Shown: positions 27,201-37,456, numbered from the stretch's first letter. The stretch is 63,456 bases of DNA from Porphyromonadaceae bacterium COT-184 OH4590 (GCA_000768855.1 JRAN01000007.1:77446-140901), one strand, 5' to 3'. Program-made: numbers and translations. Notes: a model not told the origin generated them from the letters alone.

Positions 27201-27563
27201 TTAGTTTGGGTTTTCGAGAGATAATTCTTGTCGCAATTTTTTAGGAAGCCGTTCTATTACAAGATTGTAGGAGTCCGTTATCCACTCTTTAATCAGTTGG
27301 TCGGACAACATACTATCAATTCTAACAGAATTCCAATGCTTTTTGTTCATGTAGTATCCGGGAGTAACCTCCTGATAAAGTTCTCTTAATTCAATAGCTT
27401 TATCGGGGGCGCATTTGAGAGTAATGTATTGACAATCAAAAATGTTTACTAAACAAAACATTTTCTTTTTGACAAAGAAAACAAGTGTATTATCATCGAA
27501 AGGTAATCCCTCCTCTGCCCCAGTGAAAGAGAGACAAAACTCACGTAAATCTTCGAGATTCAT
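27201..27563 (-). CDS. MmcQ/YjbR family protein
   Basis: A 120-residue protein of the MmcQ/YjbR family: a small fold (CyaY-like) found widely in bacteria and often annotated as DNA-binding. Typical features are LREFCLSFTGAEEGLPF at the N-terminus, VFFVKKKMFCLV and LKCAPDKAIELRE, and the C-terminal LIKEWITDSYNLV. Molecular role is not established. It is followed downstream by the shared terminator and preceded by queF on the same strand with a 37-nt gap. Confidence 0.88.
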   Translation of the reverse strand: MNLEDLREFCLSFTGAEEGLPFDDNTLVFFVKKKMFCLVNIFDCQYITLKCAPDKAIELRELYQEVTPGYYMNKKHWNSVRIDSMLSDQLIKEWITDSYNLVIERLPKKLRQELSLENPN

Positions 27564-27600
27564 AAACTTTAAGTTTCAAAATTAATAACAAAAACTATTA

Positions 27601-28053
27601 TTAAGCTTTATGTGAAAAAAGACGTTGCTCGGCAAGAAATTCGTACTTTGTATCGGGCTTACCATAATTGCAGTAAGGATAAATACTGATGCCTCCACGA
27701 GGGGTAAATACGCCTGTAACCTCAATATACTTAGGTTGCATTAGTTTTATCAAATCTTTCATTATGATATTTACGCAATCTTCGTGAAAAGCGCCATGTC
27801 CTCTAAAACTAAACAGGTATAGCTTTAGGCTTTTACTTTCAACCATCTTAATATCAGGAATATAATCGACATATATTGTAGCAAAATCAGGTTGTCCGGT
27901 AATAGGACATAAACTTGTAAATTCGGGACAATCGAAATGCACCCAATAATCATTGTCTTGATGCTGATTTTCAAATGTTTCGAGCACCTCAGGTGCATAG
28001 TTTTGGCTATAATTTGTTTGTGAGCCTAAAAGTGTTAATTTTGTCTTTTTCAT
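27601..28053 (-). CDS. queF: NADPH-dependent 7-cyano-7-deazaguanine reductase (type I QueF)
   Basis: Reduces preQ0 to preQ1 in queuosine biosynthesis for tRNA modification. The 150-residue length is that of the single-domain YkvM-like type. Catalytic Cys49 lies in CPITGQPDF with Asp56; the NADPH motif is [14 protein letters not shown] (71-84) and His90-Glu91 bind substrate. Other queuosine genes are absent. A TAATTTTG element lies only a few bases upstream of the start (28058-28065, minus), implying a nearly leaderless mRNA if it is the promoter; no preQ1 riboswitch is seen. Confidence 0.95.
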   Translation of the reverse strand: MKKTKLTLLGSQTNYSQNYAPEVLETFENQHQDNDYWVHFDCPEFTSLCPITGQPDFATIYVDYIPDIKMVESKSLKLYLFSFRGHGAFHEDCVNIIMKDLIKLMQPKYIEVTGVFTPRGGISIYPYCNYGKPDTKYEFLAEQRLFSHKA

Positions 28054-28169
28054 CTTGCAAAATTATAAAAAACTTTTATAGGAGCGAAAGTATTAGATAA
28101 TATTATAGTATGAAAGCAATTTTAATGAACTTTATTGTCAATATTCTTCAATCTAATTAATTTTTTTTG

Positions 28170-28177
28170 TACTTTTG
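28170..28177 (+). promoter_or_regulatory. -7 box of hpt
   Basis: TACTTTTG matches TAnnTTTG, 39 nt before the hpt ATG; no clear -33 box. Confidence 0.5.
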
Positions 28178-28216
28178 GTTTTTAGAAAAGTAATTTTGTT
28201 TTTGATAACTTAATGT

Positions 28217-28753
28217 ATGAATACAGTAAAAATATTAGATAGAAATTTCATCAAGTCGATATTGGAAAGTACCATAATAGCCTCTATTGATAAGATTGCC
28301 GATAAGATGAATAGCGATTTGAGAGACGAAAACCCTCTGTTTATCTCTATTCTTAACGGTTCGTTTATGTTTGCATCGGATTTGATGAAACGTATATATT
28401 TCCCTTGCGAAATATCTTTTGTAAAAATAGCCTCGTATCACGGCACTTCGTCTTCGGACGAAATGCTCGAACTGATAGGTCTAAAAGAGAACCTAAAGGG
28501 TAGAACCGTAGTAGTGGTCGAAGATCTAGTAGATTCAGGTAAAACAATGTCTAAAGTATTGGAAATGTTACAAAATAGAGGTGCTGGTAAAATTTTGATA
28601 GCTACCCTACTCTTCAAACCCAATGCTCTAAAGTATAACATAAGACTCGACTACGTAGCTATGGAAATCCCCAACGACTTTATAGTAGGCTATGGTCTTG
28701 ACTATAACGGATATGGAAGGAATCTAAAAGATATATATACTGTGGTAGAATAA
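28217..28753 (+). CDS. hpt: Hypoxanthine phosphoribosyltransferase
   Basis: Salvages hypoxanthine and guanine with PRPP to IMP and GMP. The PRPP loop VVVVEDLVDSGKTM is at about 96-109, LNGSFMFASDL near 46-56 and the base-binding FIVGYGLDYNGYGR near 156-169. Length 178 is standard. The AsmA-like gene starts within 20 nt, so the two are probably cotranscribed. Confidence 0.95.
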   Translation: MNTVKILDRNFIKSILESTIIASIDKIADKMNSDLRDENPLFISILNGSFMFASDLMKRIYFPCEISFVKIASYHGTSSSDEMLELIGLKENLKGRTVVVVEDLVDSGKTMSKVLEMLQNRGAGKILIATLLFKPNALKYNIRLDYVAMEIPNDFIVGYGLDYNGYGRNLKDIYTVVE

Positions 28754-28771
28754 AGATAAATAATGCAATTT

Positions 28772-31700
28772 ATGAAAAAACCTTTAAAAATAACACTAAT
28801 ATCGCTCGGTTCGATTCTGGTAATACTACTTATAGCAATAGCCATAGCAGTTTGGTTTGTATTTACCCCTAAAAAACTTACTCCGATAGTACGCGATGTG
28901 TTGCAAAAAAATATTAAGTGCGAAACACAATTAGAAGAGGTTGAGCTAACATTTTTTTCGACATTCCCAAACTTTGAGATTAAGGTAAATAATATCTTGC
29001 TAAAAAAACCTGTAAGTGGGTCACAATCAGACACTTTGCTATATGTAAACAATCTGATGGGAGCAGTAAATCCGATAAGGTTTCTATTCGACAAAGAGCT
29101 GATAATAAACGAAGTTGAGCTACAAAAAGGCATAGTCAATCTCTATACCGATAGTACGGGGATGACCAACTTCGATATTTTCCCCACCGACAGCACTCAA
29201 AAAGATACTACCGCTTTTAAGATGCCATTTGATTTCATTGATATTAAACGTATCGGATTAGAAAATTTAGAGGTATCGTATATAGACAAACAAAGCGGTA
29301 TAAACTCACGGATAAACAACCTGAATCTTTCGTTGGAGGCAATGCTCAACCAGCTTAACGGCAATGCCGATTTAAAGATTAAAACAGACAACATCTGGCT
29401 TAATATGACAGATTCGTCTAATTTAGATGTTTCTATGAAAACTCTGATACTCAATATTGAAGGTAATAAAAACAATGATAATGTTGCAGGTGAAATAAAA
29501 TCAGTGATTAGTTCACTAAATGTGTCTATGAACAAAATCAAGCTTGTAGAAAACCGAGACATAACACTCAATATGCCTCTTACGGCTGATTTGAAATCTC
29601 TTATGGTTAATCTCAAAGAGGGTAGTTTTATCGATTTCGCCAAAAATAAAATCACACTCAACGGCTGGATAAAGAGGTTGAAAGATTTTATGGATATGGA
29701 TTTGAAATTTAAAACCGAACTATTACAAATAGGTGATATTATATCTCTTTTGCCTGACAATATGAAAGGAATTTTTGCAAATATGAAAGTAGAAGGCAAA
29801 ATAGATGTGGAAGGCGTGATAAAAGGCAAACTACAAGGCGATACTATACCCGAAATATTAGCTAATATAAATATTGAAAACACAAAATATTCACAAAAAG
29901 GTTTACCTTTAGCTATACGTGATATAAACGGACAAATACAGGCAAATATAGGCAGTTCGACAATATCTGATTTGAAATTAAATAAAATTCGACTGAAAGC
30001 GGGAAAATCTACTGCCATAATAAATGGAAATATAACAGATTTAACAGGTAAACAGACATGTGTAGTAAATATCAACGGAAATATAGATTTTGATGACATC
30101 AAACCTTTTTTGCCCGATTCCATATTGTTAAAAGGAATAGCTAAGACCAGTCTAAATGGAGTTTTTACATTAGACGATATATCTAATGTAAATATGAAAA
30201 AAATTAAGTTGAAAGGCAATATGAATACACAGAATCTCAATTTTGTGTATAAAGACTCAATAACTATAGATATGCCTAAGGCAAATATTGGTATAGCAAT
30301 ACCCTCTTCACAAACAAATCGGAAGTTTACAGAACTTATAGGTATAGATATTGACAACTCAGAAATTTTGGATTTTCAGCAAATCGGTGCTATTAAAGCA
30401 AACTTAAAAAATCCCAAAATAAATATAGGTCTATCAGATGTAACCGACTCTAAGCAGCCTATGACAGTAAGATGTTCGTATAACATTGATAACATTGACA
30501 TTGTTATGGATACAATAAAAGCAACAATTGCAAAACCTAATGGCGATTTTTACATGATACCTTCAAAGCATAATAAAGATTTAAACACATTTATGATAAA
30601 TCTTGCCTTATCAAGCCTTGGTGTTAAGTATGGCAAAGATATTAATATTGCCACATCAAAGATTAATTTAGGTGGTGACATAACATATCAAGCCAATGAA
30701 GAGGATGCTTTGTTTAAATTTTTGCCTAACTTTAATTTACAGGTAAATCAGATAGATCTAAGTACAAAAGAGCTCAAATATAATACAAAGATACCTGTAA
30801 TTGATTTTAAACTTACGCCCAATAATCTAACTATAAATAAGAGTCGTTTTGTACTGAAAAATTCGGATTTCAATATCACAGGAGTAGTGACCAATATAAC
30901 CGATTATCTAAAAAACACAGGCATGTTAAAGGCAAATTTGGAGATAACCTCCGATATGATTAACATAAACGAAATTATGGATTTGGCAAGTGGTTTTGGG
31001 GCAAAAGATTCGAAACAGAAAGAGATATTGGAAGAGAAGCCCAAAGATGGTGACAAAGAGCCTTTTATGGTACCTTGGAATGTAGATCTGACATTAATGA
31101 CAAAAGTATCACACGGGAAAATATCAACCACTGATATTTATGACTTGGGTGGCAAACTTATGATTAGAGACGGAGTACTTGTTCTCGAACAGATGGGGTT
31201 TACTTCTGAAGCTGCCAAAATGCAACTCACATCTATTTATCGCTCGGAGCGTAAAAATCATTTATTTGTAGGGTTAGACTTTCATCTTCTTGATATAGAA
31301 ATAGATAAACTAATCAAGATGATACCTCAAATAGATACTATAGTACCTATGTTAAAATATTTTTCGGGCAAAGGCGAATTTCACCTGGCAGCTGAAACAT
31401 ATCTAAAATCGAACTATGGAATAAAATACTCTACTATACGCGGTGCCTCTGCTTTTGAAGGTAAAGATCTGGTTTTGATAGATAATGAAACATTCAATAA
31501 AATATCTAAAATGTTGATGTTCAAAAAAAGAACGAAAAATGTTGTAGATTCGCTCTCGACAGAGCTTACTATATTTAGAGATGAGGTAGAGCTATTCCCA
31601 TTTTTAATGGCAATGGACAATTATCAGGTTGTTTTGCAAGGCAAATACAATTTGGGGAAAAACTATATGTTTAAGGCTGAAACTATATCACCTATAAGGA

Positions 31701-31879
31701 TCGGTGTTGACCTAAAATCGACAGAATCTAAGGGATTGAAGCTATCCAAGCTAAAACTGTTAAATCTTCAATACACCAATTTATTCAAACCGGAGAAACA
31801 GAACGCTACTCAACGTCAAGTTATGGAGATGAAAAAAATGATTTCAGATGCTCTAAAAGCCAATGTAAAACCACAATAA
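28772..31879 (+). CDS. AsmA-family protein (large periplasmic, inner-membrane anchored)
   Basis: About 1035 residues with one N-terminal transmembrane helix (about 5-29 after MKKPLK) and a long, repetitive beta-strand region, as in AsmA, TamB and related bridge-like proteins. Such proteins span the periplasm and are linked to phospholipid transport to the outer membrane in Proteobacteria. Typical signs are the FTPKKLTPIVRD start after the helix, repeated short strands with IDFDDIKPFLPDS-like units, and the C-terminal AsmA block with MIRDGVLVLEQMGFTSEAAK and FSGKGEFHLAAETYL. An ATG at 28763 would add three residues; 28772 fits the signal-anchor better. It is followed by the HisG-like gene after 27 nt. 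Confidence 0.85.
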   Translation: MKKPLKITLISLGSILVILLIAIAIAVWFVFTPKKLTPIVRDVLQKNIKCETQLEEVELTFFSTFPNFEIKVNNILLKKPVSGSQSDTLLYVNNLMGAVNPIRFLFDKELIINEVELQKGIVNLYTDSTGMTNFDIFPTDSTQKDTTAFKMPFDFIDIKRIGLENLEVSYIDKQSGINSRINNLNLSLEAMLNQLNGNADLKIKTDNIWLNMTDSSNLDVSMKTLILNIEGNKNNDNVAGEIKSVISSLNVSMNKIKLVENRDITLNMPLTADLKSLMVNLKEGSFIDFAKNKITLNGWIKRLKDFMDMDLKFKTELLQIGDIISLLPDNMKGIFANMKVEGKIDVEGVIKGKLQGDTIPEILANINIENTKYSQKGLPLAIRDINGQIQANIGSSTISDLKLNKIRLKAGKSTAIINGNITDLTGKQTCVVNINGNIDFDDIKPFLPDSILLKGIAKTSLNGVFTLDDISNVNMKKIKLKGNMNTQNLNFVYKDSITIDMPKANIGIAIPSSQTNRKFTELIGIDIDNSEILDFQQIGAIKANLKNPKINIGLSDVTDSKQPMTVRCSYNIDNIDIVMDTIKATIAKPNGDFYMIPSKHNKDLNTFMINLALSSLGVKYGKDINIATSKINLGGDITYQANEEDALFKFLPNFNLQVNQIDLSTKELKYNTKIPVIDFKLTPNNLTINKSRFVLKNSDFNITGVVTNITDYLKNTGMLKANLEITSDMININEIMDLASGFGAKDSKQKEILEEKPKDGDKEPFMVPWNVDLTLMTKVSHGKISTTDIYDLGGKLMIRDGVLVLEQMGFTSEAAKMQLTSIYRSERKNHLFVGLDFHLLDIEIDKLIKMIPQIDTIVPMLKYFSGKGEFHLAAETYLKSNYGIKYSTIRGASAFEGKDLVLIDNETFNKISKMLMFKKRTKNVVDSLSTELTIFRDEVELFPFLMAMDNYQVVLQGKYNLGKNYMFKAETISPIRIGVDLKSTESKGLKLSKLKLLNLQYTNLFKPEKQNATQRQVMEMKKMISDALKANVKPQ

Positions 31880-31906
31880 GTTTATTACAATTAATAAGTC
31901 AAAAGT

Positions 31907-32758
31907 ATGTTAAAAATAGCAATATCCAAAGAGATACATACACTAAAAAACCTTGAATATCAACTTATTAACAGTGGCATAGATATTGATTTTCATGATA
32001 TGTCAAAACAGATGATGTTTTCTAGACAGTTCCCTGCCGAAATCAGATATTTATCTAAAAACCATATCTTTCATTCGATACTAAATGGCACACAAGATTT
32101 GGCTATTGTTAGCGAACATTTTCTTGTTGAGACAAACAAAGGTTTTGAAAAAATATACCAATTTGAAAATACCAAAACCAATCTCAATATTTTTATTCCC
32201 ACCAATATGAAATACAGAGATGTGTTATCTTTTTCAAATAAAAGAATTGCTACCAATGTACCGGATATTGCTCGAAGTTTTTTCAAAGAAAAACGTGTAA
32301 GAGGAATAAATATTATTACCGATGACAACCCTCAATGTGCTGTTGATATGGGTATTGCCGACTGTTTTATTGAATTGCTTTACAATGTAGATTCTAAGCA
32401 ATACCAACCTGTGGAAACCATATTAGAGACATCTTTAGTACTTATTATAAGCCCAAAAATTTCGCTCGAACAAAGACATGTTTTCGTAGATGAATTAGTA
32501 AATAGACTTGAATCGGTACAAAATGCCAGACATCAGATAAAAATGGAGGTATTATGTGATATGAAAAACAAAAATAAAATTATAGCCGAAATTCGTAAAA
32601 TAGATGAGAATATGCTCGTACTTACTACCTTCGACCAGAAAAAGGTTATAATTCAAGCGATGATAGACGAAAAACAGCTTTGGGACATAAAACATTATTT
32701 AAAAGAGATTAAGGCAGAAAAGATTATAGCCTATAATATAGCCAAATTGATTCTATAA
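31907..32758 (+). CDS. HisG-like protein (long-form ATP phosphoribosyltransferase homologue) lacking catalytic signatures
   Basis: The 283 residues align along their length with long-form HisG, including the C-terminal ACT-like regulatory domain (about 210-283, IDEKQLWDIKHYLKEI). Shared landmarks are FPAEIRYL (42-49), GTQDLAIVSEHFLVE (61-75), KRIATNVPDI (112-121) and ISPKISLEQR (181-190). Yet the active-site signatures are gone: where HisG has LRDDDIP this protein has LSKNHIF (49-55), and the PRPP loop of the DIVSSGSTL type is replaced by IELLYNVDS (155-163) after the retained GIAD. It therefore probably does not make phosphoribosyl-ATP. No other his gene is near; it follows the AsmA-like gene. 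A regulatory or ligand-sensing role is possible but unproven. Confidence 0.75.
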   Translation: MLKIAISKEIHTLKNLEYQLINSGIDIDFHDMSKQMMFSRQFPAEIRYLSKNHIFHSILNGTQDLAIVSEHFLVETNKGFEKIYQFENTKTNLNIFIPTNMKYRDVLSFSNKRIATNVPDIARSFFKEKRVRGINIITDDNPQCAVDMGIADCFIELLYNVDSKQYQPVETILETSLVLIISPKISLEQRHVFVDELVNRLESVQNARHQIKMEVLCDMKNKNKIIAEIRKIDENMLVLTTFDQKKVIIQAMIDEKQLWDIKHYLKEIKAEKIIAYNIAKLIL

Positions 32759-33091
32759 TAAAACATTTTGGTGTAATATTGATATGTTTTTTTTGAAACT
32801 AAAAAAGATTAAATCATTGTTTTTTTATTTCAAAAAAATATTATACCTTTGCAACCTCAAAATAGTAGAATAGAGTACAACGAGTGATTATATTATAATT
32901 CTACTTCAAAAAATCAAAAATTTTATCAACATTATCTGTATAGTTTGGTTTGTTAGATTCGCGAGCTACACTCCCAAAGTATATTTTTTTTCGGTATGTT
33001 TTGATAATTATATTATTATAAAAATAAAGAGAAAAATATTTATAAAAAATAGATACATTCGTATTAACAACAAAAAAAATTTGAACCTCCA
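32759..33091. promoter_or_regulatory. rho promoter and leader of about 235 nt
   Basis: No gene. A -7 box TACCTTTG lies at 32844-32851; a TTG at 32817-32819 is 24 bp away, longer than ideal. The leader then contains a hairpin AGTAGAAT (32864-32871) / ATTCTACT (32898-32905). A long leader fits the autoregulation known for rho genes in other bacteria. Confidence 0.5.
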
Positions 33092-34828
33092 ATGTATAAT
33101 ATTTTACAGTTAAAGGCTAAGCAATTGTCCGAATTACAGGAGATTGCTAAAGAGATGAATATAAAAAAATCTACAAATCTAGATTTTGATGCTCTCGTAT
33201 ATGCTATTTTAGACCAACAAGCAGTAGATAAAGCATTACAACCACAAGAGATTAAGAATAAGCCTAAACGTACAAGAATAAAAAAAACAAGCACAACAAC
33301 AGAAGAGATCACCACCACACAACCGCAAGAGATTGATACTAATACCTCAATATCTGACAACAAAGAACAAATTATAGTCAAAAAGATCAATAAAAATAAA
33401 TCGTCAAAGGCAACAGCCGACCTACCTTTAAAAACAGACAACAACACCCCAAATCCACATAAGTTGGATAAGCCGACCAATACAGACAATACTACAAAAC
33501 AAGATAAAACCGAATCTATAATAGAATTAGATGCAGATGTAAACGCAGATACAAATTTTACACAAAACATAGAGAGCGAATCTGCCGAAAAAAACGAAAA
33601 GCCTCAAAAATCAATCAACGAATCTGCAAAAAAACACAATAGCAAAGAAAATCATAATATTACAATAGAAAATGACCCTCAAGCATTACCAACAAACGAC
33701 ACCTACAAATTCGACGATATAATCAATGGGTCGGGTACATTGGAAGTTCTTAATGAAGGATATGGCTTCTTACGTTCATCAGATTACAACTATTTTTCAT
33801 CTCCGGACGATATTTATATATCGGCTTCGCAAATAAAATTGCTGGGATTGAAAACAGGAGATATAATAGAAGGACCTATTCGTCCTCCCTATGAAGACGA
33901 GAAATATTTTCCTCTTATCAAAGTAAACACTATCAACGGACTTGCACCGGAGGCTATACGTGATAGAGTACCATTCGAACATCTTACTCCGCTTTTCCCC
34001 GACGAAAAGTTTCGCCTTACAACAGGCAAAGGCGATTCGCTATCTATACGTGTAGTTGACCTATTTTCGCCTATCGGCAAAGGGCAGAGAGGGTTAATAG
34101 TGGCTCAACCCAAAACAGGTAAAACCGTACTTCTAAAAGAGATTGCCAATGCAATTCTTAAAAATCATCCTGAAGTTTATATGATAATACTTCTGATAGA
34201 TGAGCGTCCGGAAGAGGTTACCGATATGGAAAGAAGTGTAAACGCAGAAGTTATCTCATCTACATTCGACGAACCCGCCGAAAGACACGTAAAAGTGGCC
34301 AATATGGTACACGAAAAAGCTAAAAGACTTGTCGAATGTGGTCATGATGTAGTGATTTTGCTTGATTCTATCACTCGTTTGGCTCGTGCATACAATACGG
34401 CACAACCAGCTTCGGGCAAAATACTTACAGGAGGAGTAGATGCAAATGCTCTTCACAAACCAAAACGTTTTTTTGGAGCAGCACGTAATATCGAAAATGG
34501 AGGTTCGCTTACTATTATAGCAACAGCTCTCACAGAAACAGGCTCAAAAATGGACGATGTTATATTCGAAGAGTTCAAGGGAACAGGCAATATGGAGTTG
34601 CAGCTCGATAGACGGTTGTCGAACAAACGTATATTTCCTGCAGTTGATATTAATGCCTCTAGTACCCGTAGAGACGACCTGCTCCTAAACCCACAAGTGC
34701 TTAACAGAATGTGGATACTGAGACGTTATCTTGCGGATATGAACTCTATAGAAGCAATGGAATTTCTACTGCAACGTATGGAGCGGACAGAAAACAACGA
34801 AGAGTTTTTAGCCTCTATGAACGACTGA
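33092..34828 (+). CDS. rho: Transcription termination factor Rho
   Basis: Hexameric RNA helicase that ends transcription. The N-terminal helical bundle (1-45, [16 protein letters not shown]) is followed by an insertion of about 150 residues (roughly 50-200) rich in Thr, Asn, Lys, Asp and Glu that looks disordered. Then come the cold-shock-like RNA-binding domain ([17 protein letters not shown], about 214-230) and the ATPase core: Walker A AQPKTGKT near 337-344, Walker [16 protein letters not shown] near 424-438, Q-loop and R-loop. Insertions of this kind are known in Bacteroidota Rho, where in B. thetaiotaomicron such a region drives condensate formation. Confidence 0.97.
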   Translation: MYNILQLKAKQLSELQEIAKEMNIKKSTNLDFDALVYAILDQQAVDKALQPQEIKNKPKRTRIKKTSTTTEEITTTQPQEIDTNTSISDNKEQIIVKKINKNKSSKATADLPLKTDNNTPNPHKLDKPTNTDNTTKQDKTESIIELDADVNADTNFTQNIESESAEKNEKPQKSINESAKKHNSKENHNITIENDPQALPTNDTYKFDDIINGSGTLEVLNEGYGFLRSSDYNYFSSPDDIYISASQIKLLGLKTGDIIEGPIRPPYEDEKYFPLIKVNTINGLAPEAIRDRVPFEHLTPLFPDEKFRLTTGKGDSLSIRVVDLFSPIGKGQRGLIVAQPKTGKTVLLKEIANAILKNHPEVYMIILLIDERPEEVTDMERSVNAEVISSTFDEPAERHVKVANMVHEKAKRLVECGHDVVILLDSITRLARAYNTAQPASGKILTGGVDANALHKPKRFFGAARNIENGGSLTIIATALTETGSKMDDVIFEEFKGTGNMELQLDRRLSNKRIFPAVDINASSTRRDDLLLNPQVLNRMWILRRYLADMNSIEAMEFLLQRMERTENNEEFLASMND

Positions 34829-34859
34829 TTCGAAGTATATATAAAACCATTAATAAGTT

Positions 34860-35873
34860 TTATACGCCAAGCAGCGTTATCGCTTGTTCTATAAGGGTAT
34901 CATAGCCGTTTTTGAGATCGGTACTGTCGAGGGTTATCTCTATCTCCGGCTCAATGCCGAACTCTATATGTTGACGATTTTTGTCCAATATCTGTACCGA
35001 CGAGAAACGCACCAACCAGCCGTTGGGTAGCTCGTTCGATGATGGTATGCCACCGCCACCTCCCGTTATACCGCCCATTACCGTTACGTTGGGCAGAGGT
35101 TTTACCCTACACACAAAGTCGTTTGTAGCACTATAACAGCGACGATTGACAAGCAACACAACCCGCTTATCGCTCCAGTCGATATAGGCGTTTTTGGGAG
35201 TGTAGATAGGTCGCATCTCGGAGAAGTCGGTATGCCCTTTGCCTCTCTTATGACGGATATAGCCGGTCAAAGTGGGTTCTTTCATAAATATAGAAGCAAA
35301 CTCCTCACTATATCCCAACGAACCTCCGCCATTGTTTCTGATATCGATCACTATACCGCTGCACTCTTTGAATATCTCACCAATATAATAGAGAGATGAC
35401 ACCGATACAGCCGACAAAAAACTCGCATAGCGGATATACCCCACCTTGCCTCCGGCTATGGTGCGATACTGAAAGCCTCCACCGACACGATAGTCGCTGC
35501 CCAGATAGCGAGGCGAGTATATAATACGGTCGTCGAAATTGGCAGGATAGTTTTCGAACCACCCGCGACAACGCGAAACGTCAAACTGCGAATAGAGATT
35601 GACGTGTCCGTCTTGCAAGGTATCTAGCATTTGAGCAAAGAGGTCGAACATCTCTACATGCGACTGTATTCCTGATAACTTTGCCTCGTAAATATTACGA
35701 ACGCCCTGCCAGTCGATATTCTTCTCCTCGAAAAAGCAATATTTTTGGTCGAGTATATTCCAAAGAGCCTCGAAATTTGTATTAGGCGTAAAGTCTCTAA
35801 CATGCTGTTTTTTGCAAGACAACAAAAAAATAACAGCTATAAATATCAGTATAATAGAGCGTTTGTCAATCAT
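34860..35873 (-). CDS. S41 family (C-terminal processing type) peptidase, lipoprotein
   Basis: 337 residues with a lipoprotein signal ending LLSC (Cys20). The tail-specific protease domain is seen in GIVIDIRNNGGGSLGYSEEF (about 174-193) and in RRCYSATNDF, whose serine (near residue 246) is the likely nucleophile, followed by GGITGGGGGIPSS. There is no obvious PDZ domain, which is typical of the shorter Bacteroidales S41 lipoproteins. It probably degrades proteins or peptides in the periplasm or at the outer membrane. Local GC content is higher than in neighbouring genes. A minus-strand -7 box (TAACTTTG, 35906-35913) lies upstream. Confidence 0.88.
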   Translation of the reverse strand: MIDKRSIILIFIAVIFLLSCKKQHVRDFTPNTNFEALWNILDQKYCFFEEKNIDWQGVRNIYEAKLSGIQSHVEMFDLFAQMLDTLQDGHVNLYSQFDVSRCRGWFENYPANFDDRIIYSPRYLGSDYRVGGGFQYRTIAGGKVGYIRYASFLSAVSVSSLYYIGEIFKECSGIVIDIRNNGGGSLGYSEEFASIFMKEPTLTGYIRHKRGKGHTDFSEMRPIYTPKNAYIDWSDKRVVLLVNRRCYSATNDFVCRVKPLPNVTVMGGITGGGGGIPSSNELPNGWLVRFSSVQILDKNRQHIEFGIEPEIEITLDSTDLKNGYDTLIEQAITLLGV

Positions 35874-36034
35874 CGGATAAATAAAAATAGGTGTTTGCTA
35901 TTTTACAAAGTTACTATTTTTTGTTTAATGTAACCCAACCGTATATTTCAAAAACACAGCAATCGTAAACACAGTAAGGAGAAAAAAATATAGGAATTGG
36001 CAATTAAAGATACTTTATTATAAATAAAAAGTTG

Positions 36035-36042
36035 TAATTTTG
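36035..36042 (+). promoter_or_regulatory. -7 box of the aminotransferase gene
   Basis: TAATTTTG matches TAnnTTTG, 57 nt before the ATG. Confidence 0.45.
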
Positions 36043-36098
36043 TAAAATTCAAAAAAGAGGATTAATAAATAACCCAAATAATATAAAATTAAATTTGT

Positions 36099-37307
36099 AT
36101 GGAGTATAAATTTTCGGACTGTGTACAGTCGTTTCGTACCTCTGCAATCAGAGATTTGATGAGCCTTGCCTCGAGAAGCGACATTATCTCATTTGCGGGC
36201 GGTATGCCTGGCAACGAACTCTTTCCTGTCGAGGATATGGTGGAAATGTCAAATTCGTTTTCTCGCAAACAATGGGAAGAGGCAATGCAATACGGACCAA
36301 CTCCCGGAAATCCCGGATTGGTAAAAGAACTTACAGAGTTTCTTCGTAAAAGAAATTTCCCGGTTGATACCAACAAGTTGATTATCACCACAGGCAGCTT
36401 GCAAGGGCTTAACATCATCGCAAAACTGTTTGTGAATCCGGGCGACACTGTCATCACCGAAAACCCTGTGTTTATCGGTGGTATTACATCATTTTTGTCA
36501 TATCAGGCAAATATCGAATATTGCGACCTCGATGCAGACGGTATCAACATCGAACAGTTAAAGGTAAAAATTAACCAAAACCCTAAACCTAAATTACTCT
36601 ACATCACGCCCAACTTCCACAATCCTGCGGGTATGGTATATTCTCGCAAACGCCGCGAAGAACTTATAGAAGTGATGAGAGGCACAGGAATACCTATCAT
36701 CGAAGACGATGCTTATGGCGAACTCTACTACGACAAAGAGAGTTACGAGGCATCGCGTCCGATGAAGACTTGGGTCGATACCGAGATGGACCAACAGATA
36801 CTATATACAGGCTCTTTCTCGAAAATATTCGGACCCGGACTTCGCGTGGCTTGGGCATTGGTACCCGAAATCGTTTACGAAAAAATGCAGATTTGCAAAC
36901 AAAGCATCGATGCATGCTCACCAACCATATCTCAAGTATTTGCCGAAAACTTTATGAAAACAGGCAAAATGGAGCGGTACATTGAGCAGATACGCAAAAT
37001 ATACAACACTCGTCGCAACTATACACTGGAGGCTATCAAAAAGTATTTCCCACAGGAGGCAAGCTATGTTACCCCGATAGGCGGATTCTACTTCTGGATA
37101 AAGGTGCCACAAGGCGTTGACGAGGAGGTATTGTTTAGAAAGGTGGTCGAAAAAGGGGCTGTATTCGTACTTGGTTCGGTATTCCACCCGCACGCCGAAA
37201 AGAACGGTTACATAAGGGTTTCGTATTGTAATACTCCGGAAGAGCAAATCGACAAGGGAATAAAAATCATAGGTGATGCCATGAAAGAACTTATGGCAAA
37301 TAACTAA
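36099..37307 (+). CDS. PLP-dependent aminotransferase (class I/II, 2-aminoadipate/LysN-like)
   Basis: 402-residue fold-type I aminotransferase. The PLP lysine is in TGSFSKIFGPGLRVAW (near residue 242); other marks are YGPTPGNPGL, TTGSLQGLN, TPNFHNPAGM and EDDAYGELYYD. This subgroup includes 2-aminoadipate and aromatic or branched-chain aminotransferases and the catalytic domain of MocR regulators; the GntR domain is absent here. Substrate cannot be decided from sequence. A strong terminator follows. Confidence 0.88.
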   Translation: MEYKFSDCVQSFRTSAIRDLMSLASRSDIISFAGGMPGNELFPVEDMVEMSNSFSRKQWEEAMQYGPTPGNPGLVKELTEFLRKRNFPVDTNKLIITTGSLQGLNIIAKLFVNPGDTVITENPVFIGGITSFLSYQANIEYCDLDADGINIEQLKVKINQNPKPKLLYITPNFHNPAGMVYSRKRREELIEVMRGTGIPIIEDDAYGELYYDKESYEASRPMKTWVDTEMDQQILYTGSFSKIFGPGLRVAWALVPEIVYEKMQICKQSIDACSPTISQVFAENFMKTGKMERYIEQIRKIYNTRRNYTLEAIKKYFPQEASYVTPIGGFYFWIKVPQGVDEEVLFRKVVEKGAVFVLGSVFHPHAEKNGYIRVSYCNTPEEQIDKGIKIIGDAMKELMANN

Positions 37308-37333
37308 AGAATAAATTTCTTTTCATTTTTCAC

Positions 37334-37370
37334 AAATAGGGCTTTCCGCATCGAAATGCCCTATTTTTTT
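37334..37370 (+). terminator. Terminator after the aminotransferase gene
   Basis: Stem AAATAGGGC (37334-37342) / GCCCTATTT (37358-37366) followed by a T run. Confidence 0.88.
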
Positions 37371-37456
37371 AAATTAAGAAACTATTTATAGCCACATATA
37401 TTACATTCAACAAATAATGTTTAGGATATTATGTTTTTACTGTTGACTATTTTTAT

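Noticed and set aside
28054-28216. preQ1 riboswitch upstream of queF
   Set aside because: No aptamer-like hairpin with A-rich tail; the -7 box is almost adjacent to the start codon.
29197-30357. 386-codon open frame antisense to the AsmA-like gene
   Set aside because: Shadow of the long coding region on the other strand; hydrophobic biased composition and no protein family features.
33064-33570. 168-codon frame antisense to the rho insertion
   Set aside because: Overlaps the rho start and has shadow composition; rho is certain.
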